Numbered from the stretch's first letter, positions 1 to 9,247 are shown. The stretch is 64,000 nucleotides of DNA from Allobosea sp. (GCF_017308075.1 NZ_JAFKFX010000024.1:248001-312000); one strand, 5' to 3'. The notes: generated by a model from the letters alone, not told the origin. Numbers and translations: made by a program.

Positions 1-22
1 TGAGAATGTTACCCGTCGGCAT
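1..22 (-). CDS. ntrC: Nitrogen regulator NtrC, first 7 codons (partial)
   Basis: Only the first seven codons lie in the window (MPTGNIL on the minus strand). They begin at an ATG at 20-22, preceded by an AGGAAG ribosome-binding site. This N-terminus matches the usual start of rhizobial NtrC, whose receiver domain opens with a short lead and then ILVADDD. The position 23 nt after the ntrB stop, in the same direction, is where ntrC belongs. The assignment rests mainly on operon position because so little sequence is visible. Confidence 0.7.
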
Positions 23-45
23 GCAGCTCTGCTTCCTGGTGGCGC

Positions 46-1188
46 TTAGCCTGCCTGACGCTCGCGCGCTTCGTGCAGGGGCAGTCGGATCCGAAATGTC
101 GTACGTCGCGGCACGGACTCGCACTCGACGATTCCGCCGTGATCGCCGATCACCTTGGCGACGAGTGCAAGTCCAAGGCCACTGCCCTGAGCCTTGGTGG
201 TGACGAAGGGATCGAACAGATGGGCGTGCAGATCGGCAGGGACGCCCGGGCCGTTGTCGCGCACGCCGATCTCCAGCGGCAGAGCAAGCCGCGCATGCGA
301 TCCCGGCGCCTGCATGCGGATGCCCGGCCGATAGGCTGTGGTCAGCGTGATCTCGCCGTCGATCGCATCGGAGCCGATCGCTTCGGCGGCGTTCTTGACC
401 AGATTGAGCAGCACCTGGACGAGCTGATCGCGGCTGCCGGAGACCGGCGGCAGAGACGGGTCATAGGCCTCACTGAAACGGATATGCCGTGCGAAGCCCG
501 ACTGCGCCAGCCGCTTCACATGGTCGAGCACGTCATGGACGTTGACCGGGCCGCGCTCGCTCGGCCGCTCGTCGCCGAACAATTCGACGCGCTCGACCAG
601 CTTCACGATCCGGTCGGCCTCGTCGCAGATCAGCTGCGTCAGCAACCGGTCTTCATCCGGCACCGAGGTCTCGAGGAGTTGCGCTGCGCCGCGAATGCCG
701 GAGAGCGGGTTCTTGATCTCATGCGCCAGCATCGCGCCGAGCGCGGTGATCGAGCGGGCTGCTCCGCGATGCGTCAACTGCCTGTCCATTTTTTCGGCAA
801 TTGTCCGTTCTTGCAGCAGAAGCACCACCGCTTCCGGCTGCCCCGGCAGCGGCGAGGCGAAGACATCGACGATCCGGTCGAGCCCGAGCCGGGGCGAGCC
901 GAGTTCGAGCCGATACTCGCTGACGCCGGCGCCGCGCCGCTGAACCTCGTCGACGAGGGCCAGGACCGGCGAACCGAAGGCGATCAGATCCTGGAGCCGC
1001 TGGCGCTTCAGCACCACGGCGCTGGCCTGGAAGAAATCCTCGGCTGCCGTATTGGCATAGAGCACGGCATGCTCCTCCCCGACCACGACGACCGGCATCG
1101 GCAGCACATTGAGCGCCTGGATCTCGAGAGAATCGAACAATGCGCCGCCCGGCGTCTCTCTGCTTTCGCCGAATATCGCCATGGTCAT
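46..1188 (-). CDS. ntrB: Nitrogen regulation sensor histidine kinase NtrB
   Basis: Cytoplasmic two-component kinase that phosphorylates NtrC under nitrogen limitation and is controlled by PII. The 380-residue protein has an N-terminal PAS-like region (about 20-125). The dimerisation/phosphoacceptor helix contains LAHEIKNPL with His156. The C-terminal HATPase shows an N-box ([10 protein letters not shown]), G1 (DNGPGVP) and G2 (GSGLGLALV). No membrane segment is present, as expected for NtrB. The start is preceded by AGGGGA about 9 nt upstream. It lies between dusB (19 nt upstream) and ntrC (downstream), the classic nifR3-ntrB-ntrC operon of alphaproteobacteria. Confidence 0.95.
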   Translation of the reverse strand: MTMAIFGESRETPGGALFDSLEIQALNVLPMPVVVVGEEHAVLYANTAAEDFFQASAVVLKRQRLQDLIAFGSPVLALVDEVQRRGAGVSEYRLELGSPRLGLDRIVDVFASPLPGQPEAVVLLLQERTIAEKMDRQLTHRGAARSITALGAMLAHEIKNPLSGIRGAAQLLETSVPDEDRLLTQLICDEADRIVKLVERVELFGDERPSERGPVNVHDVLDHVKRLAQSGFARHIRFSEAYDPSLPPVSGSRDQLVQVLLNLVKNAAEAIGSDAIDGEITLTTAYRPGIRMQAPGSHARLALPLEIGVRDNGPGVPADLHAHLFDPFVTTKAQGSGLGLALVAKVIGDHGGIVECESVPRRTTFRIRLPLHEARERQAG

Positions 1189-1207
1189 ACGCGGTTTCCC
1201 CTGTGGT

Positions 1208-2230
1208 TCAGGCGGCTGCGCCGAGGCGCTCGGTCGAAAACAGACGGCCGAGCGCCGCGAGCGCGCGGGACGGCTCGACCGTGGTCAGGAGCTCGCGCCG
1301 GGCCTGCTCATCGGGCTCGAGCCCGCAGGCCAGCGCCTCGTCGGCATAGGCGGCCAGATGCTTGCGGGCATGGCGGACGCCGACCTCCCGCCCCATCAGC
1401 GACAGCAGGCCCTCATAATGCTCGCGCGCCAATTCGGCCTTGGTCTCGACGGCGATCGCCTCGGGCTCGCGTCCGGCGAGCATCGCGCCGATCTGGCCGG
1501 GCAGCCAGGGACGTCCCAGCGCGGCACGGCCGATCATCACATAATCGGCGCCGGACTGTTCGAGGCAGTCGCGCGCCTGCGCCGCGGTCGCGATGTCTCC
1601 ATTGGCCACCAGCGGAAAGGCACCTGCGGCGCGTACCGGCGCGATCGCCGCCCAATCGGCGACGCCCTTGTAGAATTGCTGGCGCGTGCGGCCATGCACG
1701 GTGATCGCCGCAGCCCCGGCCGCGACGGCACGCCGTGCGAGCTCAGGCGCATTGCGCGAGGCATCGTCCCAACCCAGCCGCATCTTGACGGTGACGGGCA
1801 CCTTCACGGCCGCGACCACGGCCTCGACCAACCCGATCGCATGGTCGAGATCGCGCATCAGCGCCGAGCCGGCCCAGCCTCCGACGACCTTCTTGGCCGG
1901 GCAGCCCATATTGATGTCGACGATCTCGGCTCCCGAGGCTTCGGCGACCTGCGCCGCTTCGGCGAGCCAGCGCGCCTCGCAGCCGGCGAGCTGCACCACA
2001 TGCGGCGTCACGCCCGAGCCCTCGGCCCGCAGGCGCGCTTCCTCGCTGCCCCGCACCAGCTCGTCCGAGGCGATCATCTCTGAAACGACCAGGCCGGCGC
2101 CGAAGCGCGCGCTGATCCGGCGCATGACCACATCGGTCACGCCCGACATCGGCGCGAGGAAGGCACGGGCGGTCGGCATCAGCCCGCCGATGGCCGCAAC
2201 CGCATCGCCTGATTTTGAGGCAGATTCCAT
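1208..2230 (-). CDS. dusB: tRNA-dihydrouridine synthase DusB (NifR3)
   Basis: FMN-dependent reductase that makes dihydrouridine in the tRNA D-loop. The 340-residue protein is full length. It shows the TIM-barrel Dus signatures: LAPMSGVTD near the N-terminus, [10 protein letters not shown] with the catalytic Cys, VKMRLGWDD, and the FMN phosphate loops LVANGDI and [11 protein letters not shown]. It heads the dusB-ntrB-ntrC operon, which explains its older name nifR3. A divergent 208-bp region separates it from ispDF. The first ATG is used; an internal Met (GLMPTARAF) is possible but less likely. Confidence 0.94.
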   Translation of the reverse strand: MESASKSGDAVAAIGGLMPTARAFLAPMSGVTDVVMRRISARFGAGLVVSEMIASDELVRGSEEARLRAEGSGVTPHVVQLAGCEARWLAEAAQVAEASGAEIVDINMGCPAKKVVGGWAGSALMRDLDHAIGLVEAVVAAVKVPVTVKMRLGWDDASRNAPELARRAVAAGAAAITVHGRTRQQFYKGVADWAAIAPVRAAGAFPLVANGDIATAAQARDCLEQSGADYVMIGRAALGRPWLPGQIGAMLAGREPEAIAVETKAELAREHYEGLLSLMGREVGVRHARKHLAAYADEALACGLEPDEQARRELLTTVEPSRALAALGRLFSTERLGAAA

Positions 2231-2438
2231 TATGGTGATTTATTGGACATCTGCTGCGCTGCGCAAGGGAATTCTCGACAATGCTGCATTGCACCATGGT
2301 CGCACGCCGATGGCCGCGACTGCATTTTCGATGTGCAGCAAGGTCGGCACAGACCATCGGACCGGCAGGCCGCTTGGCTATCGGCGCTGCGCGGCCTATC
2401 ACCCAGCACCAGCAGAATCCGGAGCTTCCGACGCATTC

Positions 2439-3632
2439 ATGACCATGGCCGTAGCCGCCCTGATCGTCGCCGCCGGCCGCGGCCTGCGCGCCGGCGCCGA
2501 AGCGCCCAAGCAATACCGCCGTCTCGGCGGCCAGCCCGTGCTCTGCCGTGCGCTCGCGCCCTTCCTGGCCGAAGCCCGCATCGGCCCCGTTCTGGTGGTG
2601 ATCGGCGCCAGGGATGATGCGCGCTATCGCAATGCCGTAGCGGAACTGGGCGAAGCCGAGCGCGCGCGCCTGCTGCCGCCGACCCATGGCGGCGAAACCC
2701 GCCAGGCTTCGGTCCGGGCCGGGCTGAAGGCGCTGTCCGAGGCAGGCTTCGCCGGAGCCGTGCTGGTGCACGACGCCGCCCGCGCCCTCGTCTCGCCCGA
2801 ACTGGTCCACAGGGCACTCATCGCCGCCCGCAAGACGCAGGCTGCCGTCCCCGCCCTCGCCCTGACCGATACGGTGAAGCGGCTCGATGCCGACGGCCGC
2901 ATCGTCGAGACCCCGCCGCGCGATCGCCTCGTCTCGGTGCAAACGCCGCAGGCCTTCGCCTTCGCGCCCCTGCTCGCCGCGCACGAAGCGGCCTTCGCGG
3001 CAGGCGCTCACGGCTTCACAGACGATTCCGCCCTGATGGAATGGGCCGGCCACGAGGTCGCGACCTTCGCTGGAGACCCGATGAACCTGAAGCTCACCCA
3101 TCCCGAAGACTTCACTGCCGCCGAGCTGCGGCTGGGGCGCAATCTCGTGCCCCGAATCGGAACCGGCTACGATGTGCACGCCTTCGCCGATGGCGACCAT
3201 GTCTGGATCGGCGGCGTCAGCATTCCTCATTCGCGTGGCGTCACCGCGCATTCCGACGGCGATGTCGGCCTGCATGCCCTGACCGATGCGCTGCTCGGCG
3301 CCCTTGCCGATGGCGATATCGGCAGCCATTTCCCGCCGAGCGACCCGCAATGGCGCGGCGCCTCCTCCGACCGCTTCCTCGCCTTCGCGGCAGAGCGCGT
3401 CGCAGCGCGCGGCGGGAAGATCGACCATCTCGATCTGACGATCATCTGCGAGGCGCCGAAGCTCGGCCCGCATCGCGATGCGATCCGTGCCCGCATCGCC
3501 GCGATCGCCGGCCTGCGGCTCGACCAGGTCGGGGTCAAGGCCACGACCTCGGAGCGCCTGGGCTTCACCGGGCGCGGCGAGGGACTCGCGGCACAGGCCT
3601 GCGCCAGCATCCGTCTGCCGGAACCGGAGTGA
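2439..3632 (+). CDS. ispDF: Bifunctional IspD/IspF of the MEP isoprenoid pathway
   Basis: Fusion of 2-C-methyl-D-erythritol 4-phosphate cytidylyltransferase (IspD, about residues 1-230) and MECDP synthase (IspF, about 238-397). IspD signatures are the N-terminal glycine-rich loop with APKQY and the VHDAAR motif. IspF shows TGYDVHAF and [18 protein letters not shown], which carry the metal-binding Asp/His residues. The reading frame is open far upstream, but that part is antisense to dusB. The ATG at 2439 begins the recognisable IspD and gives 397 aa, the usual length of the fused alphaproteobacterial enzyme. A second ATG at 2445 is an alternative. The cinA-type gene follows 4 nt later. Confidence 0.94.
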   Translation: MTMAVAALIVAAGRGLRAGAEAPKQYRRLGGQPVLCRALAPFLAEARIGPVLVVIGARDDARYRNAVAELGEAERARLLPPTHGGETRQASVRAGLKALSEAGFAGAVLVHDAARALVSPELVHRALIAARKTQAAVPALALTDTVKRLDADGRIVETPPRDRLVSVQTPQAFAFAPLLAAHEAAFAAGAHGFTDDSALMEWAGHEVATFAGDPMNLKLTHPEDFTAAELRLGRNLVPRIGTGYDVHAFADGDHVWIGGVSIPHSRGVTAHSDGDVGLHALTDALLGALADGDIGSHFPPSDPQWRGASSDRFLAFAAERVAARGGKIDHLDLTIICEAPKLGPHRDAIRARIAAIAGLRLDQVGVKATTSERLGFTGRGEGLAAQACASIRLPEPE

Positions 3633-3636
3633 GAGC

Positions 3637-4134
3637 ATGTTCGACCTCGAGACCCGTTCGCTGGCTGCCGAGCTCCTGAACATCTCGCGCGAGCGCGGCA
3701 TCACTGTCGCGACGGTGGAATCCTGCACCGGCGGGCTCGTCTGCGGCGCCCTGACCGCGATCGCCGGCTCGTCGAGCGTGGTCCTGGGAGGCCTCGTCAC
3801 CTATTCGAACGAGGCCAAGACCACGCTTGCCAACGTCCCTGCCGAGCTGATCCTGCGACATGGCGCGGTCAGCGAGCCGGTGGCGCGGGCGATGGCCGAA
3901 GGTGGAAGGGAACGGCTCTCCGCCCGCCTCGCCGTCTCCATCACCGGCGTCGCCGGCCCCGATGGCGGCAGCGAGGAGAAGCCGGTCGGACTCGTCCATT
4001 TCGCCTGCGCCGGCGCCGGCCAAACCCTGCACCGCGAAAAGCGCTTCGGCGCGCTCGGGCGCGACGAAATCCGCCGCCTCAGCGTGCTTGAGGCGCTCGA
4101 CCTGCTGCGCGAGGCCTCGCTGACCTCAGCCTGA
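3637..4134 (+). CDS. Short CinA-family protein (nicotinamide-nucleotide amidase PncC type)
   Basis: 165-residue stand-alone version of the CinA C-terminal domain, which deamidates NMN in the pyridine nucleotide salvage pathway. Family motifs ESCTGGLVCGALTAIAGSS near residue 30 and GVAGPDGGSEEKPVGLV near 110 are intact. The N-terminal MoCF-like domain of full CinA is absent, as is common in alphaproteobacteria. It starts 4 nt after the ispDF stop, so it is probably cotranscribed with it. Its last 9 nt overlap the 3' end of the convergent RatA-like gene. Enzymatic activity is inferred from the family. Confidence 0.88.
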   Translation: MFDLETRSLAAELLNISRERGITVATVESCTGGLVCGALTAIAGSSSVVLGGLVTYSNEAKTTLANVPAELILRHGAVSEPVARAMAEGGRERLSARLAVSITGVAGPDGGSEEKPVGLVHFACAGAGQTLHREKRFGALGRDEIRRLSVLEALDLLREASLTSA

Positions 4135-4596
4135 AGCGAGAGGCACCCCGGCACCATAGACGGCGTCGGCCCGGCGCTCGAACGCCTCGGCGAATTTGCG
4201 GAAGGCCTTGTCGAACATCGCGCCCATCAGCAGGCCGAGCATGCGGCTGGCGAATTCGTAGGAGATGAAGAACACCACCTCCGAGCCCTTCTCGGCCGGT
4301 CGGAAGCTCCAGCGGTTCTCGAGATAACGGAACGGCCCGTCGACATATTCGACCAGGATCTTCAGATTGGCCGGATCGAGCGTCACCCGGCTGGTGAAGG
4401 TCTCGCGGATCGCCTTGTAGCCGACGGTCATGTCGGCGAGCAGCACCTCGCCTCCGCCCTCGCGCGGCGTTCGCCGACGCACCACCAGCCCCTCGCAGAG
4501 CGGCAGGAATTGCGGATACTTCTCGACGTCGGCGACGAGAGCGAACATCTCGGCGGGCGAGTGCTTCACCCGCCTGGTGCTGTTGAACATCGGCAT
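4126..4596 (-). CDS. RatA/Coq10-type START-domain protein
   Basis: 156-residue member of the polyketide cyclase/START family that includes bacterial RatA and mitochondrial Coq10 (ubiquinone-binding). The fold-defining segments are visible: N-terminal FNSTRRVKHSPAEMFALVADV, then EKYPQFLPLC, and the long C-terminal helix with MFDKAFRKFAEAFERRAD. It lies 13 nt downstream of lipA on the same strand, the usual lipA-coq10-like pairing in Rhizobiales. The ubiquinone-chaperone role is more likely than the ribosome anti-association role reported for E. coli RatA, but the sequence alone does not decide. Confidence 0.85.
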   Translation of the reverse strand: MPMFNSTRRVKHSPAEMFALVADVEKYPQFLPLCEGLVVRRRTPREGGGEVLLADMTVGYKAIRETFTSRVTLDPANLKILVEYVDGPFRYLENRWSFRPAEKGSEVVFFISYEFASRMLGLLMGAMFDKAFRKFAEAFERRADAVYGAGVPLASG

Positions 4597-4609
4597 CGGA
4601 GAGCCGCTC

Positions 4610-5611
4610 TCAGGCGCCCGTCTTCGCGGCGCGCGCCGCCCGCAATTTGGCGAAATCCTCGCCCGCGTGATGCGAAGAGCGGGTCAGCGGCGTCGCGGAG
4701 ACCATCAGGAAGCCTTTCACATAGGCGATGGTCTCGAAGCTCTTGAATTCGTCGGGGGTGACGAAGCGGATCACAGCATGGTGCTTGCGCGACGGCGCCA
4801 GATACTGGCCGATGGTGATGAAGTCGACCTCGGCGGAGCGGAGATCGTCCATCAGCTGGAGAACCTCGTTCCGCTCCTCTCCGAGGCCGACCATGATGCC
4901 GGACTTGGTGAAGATGGTCGGGTCGAGCTCCTTCACCCGCTGCAGCAGCCGCAGCGAATGGAAATAGCGGGCGCCGGGGCGCACCGTCAGATACCTGCCC
5001 GGAACCGTTTCTAGATTGTGGTTGAAGACGTCGGGCTTGGCCGCGACCACGACTTCGAGCGCGCCGGGCTTGCGTAGGAAATCGGGCGTCAGGATCTCGA
5101 TGGTCGTCGTCGGCGAGGTCTCGCGGATCGCGCGGATCACGCGAGCGAAATGCTCGGCGCCGCCATCATTGAGATCGTCGCGGTCGACCGAGGTGATGAC
5201 GACATGCTCGAGCCCGAGCTTGGCGACGGCCTCGGCAATCTTGCGCGGCTCCTCATGGTCGAGCGCCTCGGGTACGCCGGTCTTGACGTTGCAGAAGGCG
5301 CAGGCCCGCGTGCAGGTGTCGCCCATGATCATGAAGGTGGCGTGCTTCTTTTCCCAGCACTCGCCGATATTGGGGCAGCCGGCCTCCTCGCAGACGGTGA
5401 CGAGCTTCTCGGCCTTCACGATCTTCTGGGTCTCGGCCCATTTCGGCGAGCCCGGCGCCTTGACCCGGATCCAGTCCGGCTTGCGCAGGATCGGATTCTC
5501 CGCGCGCTTCTGCTTTTCGGGATGGCGGACTTCGCCCGGCTTCGCCTCGGCCTTCGGATTGCCGATATTGGGACGCGGGTCGCGGTTCAGAAGGTCGAGC
5601 ACGACGGCCAT
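4610..5611 (-). CDS. lipA: Lipoyl synthase
   Basis: Radical-SAM enzyme that inserts two sulfurs into protein-bound octanoyl groups to make the lipoyl cofactor of PDH, OGDH and GcvH. The auxiliary cluster cysteines are C74, C79 and C85 ([12 protein letters not shown]). The radical-SAM cluster is C100-x3-C104-x2-C107. The C-terminal Arg-Ser-Ser motif is present as [10 protein letters not shown], where most homologues have Tyr after RSS. At 333 aa it has family length. Its product serves the lipoyl domains of the pdhB and pdhC products encoded a few kilobases upstream. In related genomes lipA usually follows lpd directly; here a pocket of small genes separates them. Confidence 0.96.
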   Translation of the reverse strand: MAVVLDLLNRDPRPNIGNPKAEAKPGEVRHPEKQKRAENPILRKPDWIRVKAPGSPKWAETQKIVKAEKLVTVCEEAGCPNIGECWEKKHATFMIMGDTCTRACAFCNVKTGVPEALDHEEPRKIAEAVAKLGLEHVVITSVDRDDLNDGGAEHFARVIRAIRETSPTTTIEILTPDFLRKPGALEVVVAAKPDVFNHNLETVPGRYLTVRPGARYFHSLRLLQRVKELDPTIFTKSGIMVGLGEERNEVLQLMDDLRSAEVDFITIGQYLAPSRKHHAVIRFVTPDEFKSFETIAYVKGFLMVSATPLTRSSHHAGEDFAKLRAARAAKTGA

Positions 5612-5705
5612 GGATGGGTCCGTTTCCTGCGGCCGCAGGAGAAGGCGGCCTCGCCGTCTAGCTAATCCCGATGGCGCGCGCGGGCAACCCGCCCCGCCGC
5701 GTGAC

Positions 5706-5981
5706 TCAGTTGCGCAGGGCGCGCCAGACCACGATCAGCAGGCAGGCGCCGGCGATCGCGGCGGTCAGCGTGCGCCAGAAGCCGTAGACCGGGATCTCCA
5801 GCAGATCCGCAAGCCGGCTGCCGACGAAGGAGCCGGCGACTCCGACGATCATGTTGGTGAAGAGCCCATGATCGGAAGAGGTGACGCGCTCGGCGATCCA
5901 GCCGGCGACGATGCCGATCAGCAACGTCATGAAGAAGCCGTAGCCCGGCGTGCCGAGCGCGGCGACGATCTCGTTGTTCAT
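5706..5981 (-). CDS. YeaQ/YmgE/GlsB-family small membrane protein (copy 1)
   Basis: 91-residue inner-membrane protein with about three hydrophobic segments and the family pattern [12 protein letters not shown], then [18 protein letters not shown]. The family is called transglycosylase-associated by homology and is often stress-induced; its molecular role is unknown. The start at MNNEIV was chosen because a GGGGGGAC ribosome-binding site lies 5 nt upstream; a longer frame to 6011 lacks one. An exact EcfG-type promoter lies upstream. It is the first of three tandem members of this family. Confidence 0.82.
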   Translation of the reverse strand: MNNEIVAALGTPGYGFFMTLLIGIVAGWIAERVTSSDHGLFTNMIVGVAGSFVGSRLADLLEIPVYGFWRTLTAAIAGACLLIVVWRALRN

Positions 5982-6031
5982 GCTAGTCCCCCCTGCCCTC
6001 GCCGGTCGCAATCCCCCGCGACCGAGCGAAC

Positions 6032-6056
6032 AACGCCGGCGGCGCCGGCCGGTTCC
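6032..6056 (-). promoter_or_regulatory. EcfG-type general stress promoter
   Basis: On the minus strand GGAAC (6052-6056) is followed after exactly 16 nt by CGTT (6032-6035). This matches the -35/-10 consensus of the alphaproteobacterial general stress sigma factor EcfG. It is correctly oriented, with the ATG of the YeaQ-like gene about 50 nt downstream. YeaQ/YmgE-type genes are frequent members of stress regulons, which supports the assignment. Confidence 0.6.
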
Positions 6057-6059
6057 GCC

Positions 6060-6401
6060 TCAGGCGATGAAGCGCGCCAGCAGCACCACCAGGATCGCCC
6101 CGATCACCGCCGTGGCCATGTCGTCGGCGAAGCGGGAACCCGTCGAGATCCGCCAGGCGGTGACGCGCACGATACCCTGCCCGACCAGCATGCCGAGCAG
6201 GCCGACCACGGCATGGCGCAGGAAGCCGCCGCCACCGACCACCAGGCTGGCGATGAAGCCGGCCGCCGTACCGAAGGCGACGGGCGGCAAAAGCCGGCGC
6301 CAGTCGACCGCAAGGCCCCGCTTCGGCGGCAGGATCTCGACCTTGTCGTCCTCGATGATCCGGCCGGGACCGCGGGGTTTGCGCGTGCGTGTCGTCGTCA
6401 T
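6060..6401 (-). CDS. YeaQ/YmgE-related membrane protein with basic N-terminus (copy 2)
   Basis: 113-residue protein. It starts with a basic, charged cytoplasmic tail of about 35 residues (MTTTRTRKPRGPGR). Three hydrophobic segments follow, with the glycine patch VVGGGGFLRHAVVGLLGMLVG that resembles the YeaQ/YmgE/GlsB fold, ending LVVLLARFIA. The C-terminus is nearly the same as that of the next gene (VVVLLARLIA), so the two are probably paralogues. The N-terminal extension is not typical of the family. Function is unknown. Confidence 0.7.
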   Translation of the reverse strand: MTTTRTRKPRGPGRIIEDDKVEILPPKRGLAVDWRRLLPPVAFGTAAGFIASLVVGGGGFLRHAVVGLLGMLVGQGIVRVTAWRISTGSRFADDMATAVIGAILVVLLARFIA

Positions 6402-6447
6402 CGCAGCGATATGCCCATCGCGCTCGCCGGTTTCCAGAGGAAAGCGC

Positions 6448-6696
6448 TCAGGCGATCAGCCGGGCCAGCAGCACGACGACGATCGCGCCGATCGTCGCGG
6501 TGACGATCTGCGAGATCAGCGGATTGCCGATGCCGAGATTGATGCCGAGGGCGCCGAGCAGGAAGCTGCCGACGAAGGCACCGATCAGGCCGGTGACGAT
6601 GTAGCGGATAAGGCCTCCGCCGCCGACCACGATACTGGCGAGCCATCCGGCGACGAGGCCGATGACGATGGCGACGAGGATTGCACGCATATCCAT
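6448..6696 (-). CDS. YeaQ/YmgE/GlsB-family small membrane protein (copy 3)
   Basis: 82-residue, three-segment membrane protein with the family pattern IGLVAGWLASIVVGGGGLIRYIVTGLIGAFVG. The ATG at 6694-6696 was chosen because TCCGGAGG lies 6 nt upstream; the frame is open further but that part runs into the repeat element at 6876. It is the first-transcribed of the three tandem paralogues. Role unknown; the family is linked to envelope stress. Confidence 0.82.
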   Translation of the reverse strand: MDMRAILVAIVIGLVAGWLASIVVGGGGLIRYIVTGLIGAFVGSFLLGALGINLGIGNPLISQIVTATIGAIVVVLLARLIA

Positions 6697-6875
6697 CGGA
6701 AACCTCCGGAAGCGATCGACCTTGTACCCGTTCGACGCAGATCCCCCGGAAATGCGTCGCGGCCATGGAGAATAGACGGGAGCAGCCGGGAAACAACCGC
6801 CCGCGCGCCAAAGACGCTTCCAAACCAGGCCTTTCGGGCGGCTGCGGTTGACGGAGCAGTGTTTTGGGAGTTCGC

Positions 6876-6981
6876 TATGGCATCGGGCCGAAAAGTGGAA
6901 TCCACTTTTCGGAAAATTCCGATTCGATAACAATGGCATAGATCACCGTGACCGCGTCCGAACGGACGCGCGGTGATCTAG
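6876..6981. repeat. Composite double-hairpin extragenic repeat, copy A
   Basis: A 106-nt element with a second copy at 56845-56950; I count 8 mismatches by hand alignment. The first hairpin has 12-nt arms (CCGAAAAGTGGA and its complement) around one central base, inside weaker outer arms GCATCGG...CCGAT. A linker with AACAATG follows. The second hairpin nests CGCGTCCG-AA-CGGACGCG inside GATCACCG...CGGTGATC. It lies between the YeaQ-type gene and the exported protein at 7035, within a 338-nt stretch (6697-7034) with no other gene. Such double palindromes resemble REP/BIME-type elements. Confidence 0.85.
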
Positions 6982-7034
6982 CCGCTTGGACTGGAGGCTC
7001 TGGCTCTGCGGCAGCGTGGAGGACGACGCCGGCC

Positions 7035-7724
7035 ATGCCCTGTTGCGAAGGCGCTCTCGCACCTGAAGGCAGAACCCGTCCACGCCGTTCGGGCGTGCTG
7101 ATGACGGGGGGCTTCCTTGCTGCCGCCTTCGGCGGCGCCCCTGTATCAATCGCCTCGGAGCGCGAAACGGAGCGGCGCTGGCATGCGACCGGATATGTCA
7201 GTCGCTGGGTCAACACCGATCTTCTCGACGTGCCCAGCCGCGCCGTCACCGGCAATCTGAGCTTCTCGGACACGAATTTCGCCGGCGTCGGACTGTCGCG
7301 GGTGATCGTGCCCTCTTTCTCGATCCCGCTGCCCTTCACCGATTTCGCTTTCCGCGGCAACCGCATCGAGCTGGAAGGGCAGGTTCTCAAGCATTTCGGC
7401 GGCCAGAGCCATTGGGAGGGCACGCTGGCACTGATGTTCCGCACCGGGCAAATCCCGCTCGGCGGCGGGCTCGAAGCCAATCTCGCCATCGCCGAAGGCC
7501 TGTCGGTCGCATCCGAGCGGCCGCGCTTCGAGGGGGCCGTCGACGTCCGGCCGTCGCGGGTGCTGAACTATCTCGCCTTCGAGGCGGAGTTCTCGCACGC
7601 CTCTGCGCCGGGCGTCTCCTTCGTCACCCGGCTGCATCACCGGTCCGGTGTCTTCGGCCTGATCGCGCCGAAGAAGTCCGGTTCGAACTTCATCGGCGTC
7701 GGGATCAGGATCGAGCTGCGTTAG
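7035..7724 (+). CDS. Putative exported outer-membrane beta-barrel protein
   Basis: 229-residue protein of unknown function. Residues about 8-38 look like a signal peptide: an Arg-rich n-region, then VLMTGGFLAAAFGGAPVSIA. The rest alternates polar and aromatic residues in short strands, with a C-terminal block SGVFGLIAPKKSGSNFIGVGI that resembles lipid-A-deacylase/PagL-like barrels. No catalytic residues can be assigned with confidence. The ATG at 7035 gives the full signal; the frame is open to 6948, inside the repeat. It is convergent with lpd, ending 9 nt from that gene's stop. Confidence 0.6.
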   Translation: MPCCEGALAPEGRTRPRRSGVLMTGGFLAAAFGGAPVSIASERETERRWHATGYVSRWVNTDLLDVPSRAVTGNLSFSDTNFAGVGLSRVIVPSFSIPLPFTDFAFRGNRIELEGQVLKHFGGQSHWEGTLALMFRTGQIPLGGGLEANLAIAEGLSVASERPRFEGAVDVRPSRVLNYLAFEAEFSHASAPGVSFVTRLHHRSGVFGLIAPKKSGSNFIGVGIRIELR

Positions 7725-7733
7725 CCCCGCCGC

Positions 7734-9173
7734 TCAGGCGTTGAGCACCTTGCCATAGGCGTCGAGCACGGCCTCCTTCATCGTCTCCGACAGGGTCGGA
7801 TGCGGGAAGATGGTGTGCATCAGCTCTTCCTCGGTGGTCTCGAGGTTCATCGCGACGACGAAGCCCTGGATCAGTTCGGTGACCTCGGGCCCGACCATAT
7901 GAGCGCCGAGCAGCTTGCCGGTCTTGGCGTCGAAGATCGTCTTGACCATGCCCGAGTCCTCGCCGAGCGCCACCGCTTTGCCGTTGGCGACGAAGTTGAA
8001 GCGGCCGACCTTGAGCTGGTGCCCGGCTTCCTTCGCCTTGGCCTCGGTCAGGCCGACGCTGGCGATCTGCGGGTGGCAATAGGTGCAGCCCGGGATCATC
8101 GTCTTGTCCATCGGGTGCGGATGCAGGCCCTTGATCGCTTCGACGCAGATCACCGCCTCATGCTCCGCCTTGTGCGCCAACATCGGCGGGCCGGCGACGT
8201 CGCCGATCGCATAGACGCCCTTCACATTGGTCCGGCAGAGCCCGTCGATCGCGATCACGCCGCGATCGAGCTTCACGCCGAGCGCTTCCAGCCCGAGATT
8301 CTCGACATTGGCGACGACGCCGACGGCCGAGATCATCCGCTCGGCGGTGATCGTCTGCTTATTGCCCTTGTCGTCCTCGATATGGGCGGTGACGGAGTTC
8401 GCCCCCTTCTCGACCTTGGTGACCTTGGTCGAGGTCAGGATCTTCATGCCCTGCTTCTCGAAGGCTTTCCGCGCGAAGGCGCCGATCTCGGCATCCTCGA
8501 CCGGGACGACCTGCGGCATCACCTCGACGACCGTCACCTCGGCGCCGAGCGTGCGATAGAACGAAGCGAACTCGATGCCGATCGCGCCCGAGCCCATCAC
8601 GACCAGCGATTTTGGCATGGTCGGCGGCACCAGCGCCTCGAAATAGGTCCAGATCAGCTTGCCGTCCGGCTCCAGCCCCGGCAGCACGCGCGGCCGGGCG
8701 CCGGTCGCGACGATGATGTGGTCGGCGGTGTAGGTGCCCTCGCCCTTGGCGTTCTTCGGCGGCGGCACCTGCGGCTGCATCGCCGGCTTCTTGGTCGGCG
8801 CGACCACGATGGTGTTGGCCTTGGTGAGCTTGGCCTCGCCCCAGATCACGTCGACCTTGTTCTTCTTCATCAGGAACTGGACGCCGTTGTTCATCCGGGC
8901 GGCGATGCCGCGCGAACGCTTCACCACGGCTTCGAGATCGGCCTTGAACGTGCCTTCCAGCGTCAGCCCGTAATCCTTGGCGTGCTGGCCGTAATGCAGG
9001 ATCTCGGCCGAGCGCAGCAGCGCCTTGGTCGGGATGCAGCCCCAGTTCGAGCAGATGCCGGCGAGATGCTCGCGCTCGACGATCGCCGTCTTGAAGCCGA
9101 GCTGCGCCGCGCGGATCGCCGCGATGTAGCCGCCCGGGCCGGAGCCGATGATGATGATGTCGTAGTCAGCCAT
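7734..9173 (-). CDS. lpdA: Dihydrolipoyl dehydrogenase (E3)
   Basis: Flavoprotein that reoxidises dihydrolipoamide, with NAD+ as acceptor, in the pyruvate dehydrogenase complex. The 479-residue protein has the FAD-binding IIGSGPGG, redox disulfide C41/C46 (CSNWGC), NAD-binding MGSGAIGIEF, the second FAD motif YAIGDVAG, and C-terminal HPTLSE with the catalytic His-Glu. The insertion AMQPQVPPPKNAKGEG around residue 135 is typical of the alphaproteobacterial PDH-associated E3. The start was set at MADYD, with GAGG about 9 nt upstream, rather than the longer frame to 9230. It is last in the pdh operon. Confidence 0.95.
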   Translation of the reverse strand: MADYDIIIIGSGPGGYIAAIRAAQLGFKTAIVEREHLAGICSNWGCIPTKALLRSAEILHYGQHAKDYGLTLEGTFKADLEAVVKRSRGIAARMNNGVQFLMKKNKVDVIWGEAKLTKANTIVVAPTKKPAMQPQVPPPKNAKGEGTYTADHIIVATGARPRVLPGLEPDGKLIWTYFEALVPPTMPKSLVVMGSGAIGIEFASFYRTLGAEVTVVEVMPQVVPVEDAEIGAFARKAFEKQGMKILTSTKVTKVEKGANSVTAHIEDDKGNKQTITAERMISAVGVVANVENLGLEALGVKLDRGVIAIDGLCRTNVKGVYAIGDVAGPPMLAHKAEHEAVICVEAIKGLHPHPMDKTMIPGCTYCHPQIASVGLTEAKAKEAGHQLKVGRFNFVANGKAVALGEDSGMVKTIFDAKTGKLLGAHMVGPEVTELIQGFVVAMNLETTEEELMHTIFPHPTLSETMKEAVLDAYGKVLNA

Positions 9174-9247
9174 GGAAGGCACCTCGGCTCTGTCCTCCCA
9201 TTTTCGGGAGGCGTTGACGTTGCGGGGCAAGGCCCCGGTAATTCCCT

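Noticed and set aside
1686-2438. Upstream extension of the IspDF reading frame
   Set aside because: It lies antisense to dusB, shows no IspD homology, and the true N-terminus with its cytidylyltransferase motif starts at 2439.
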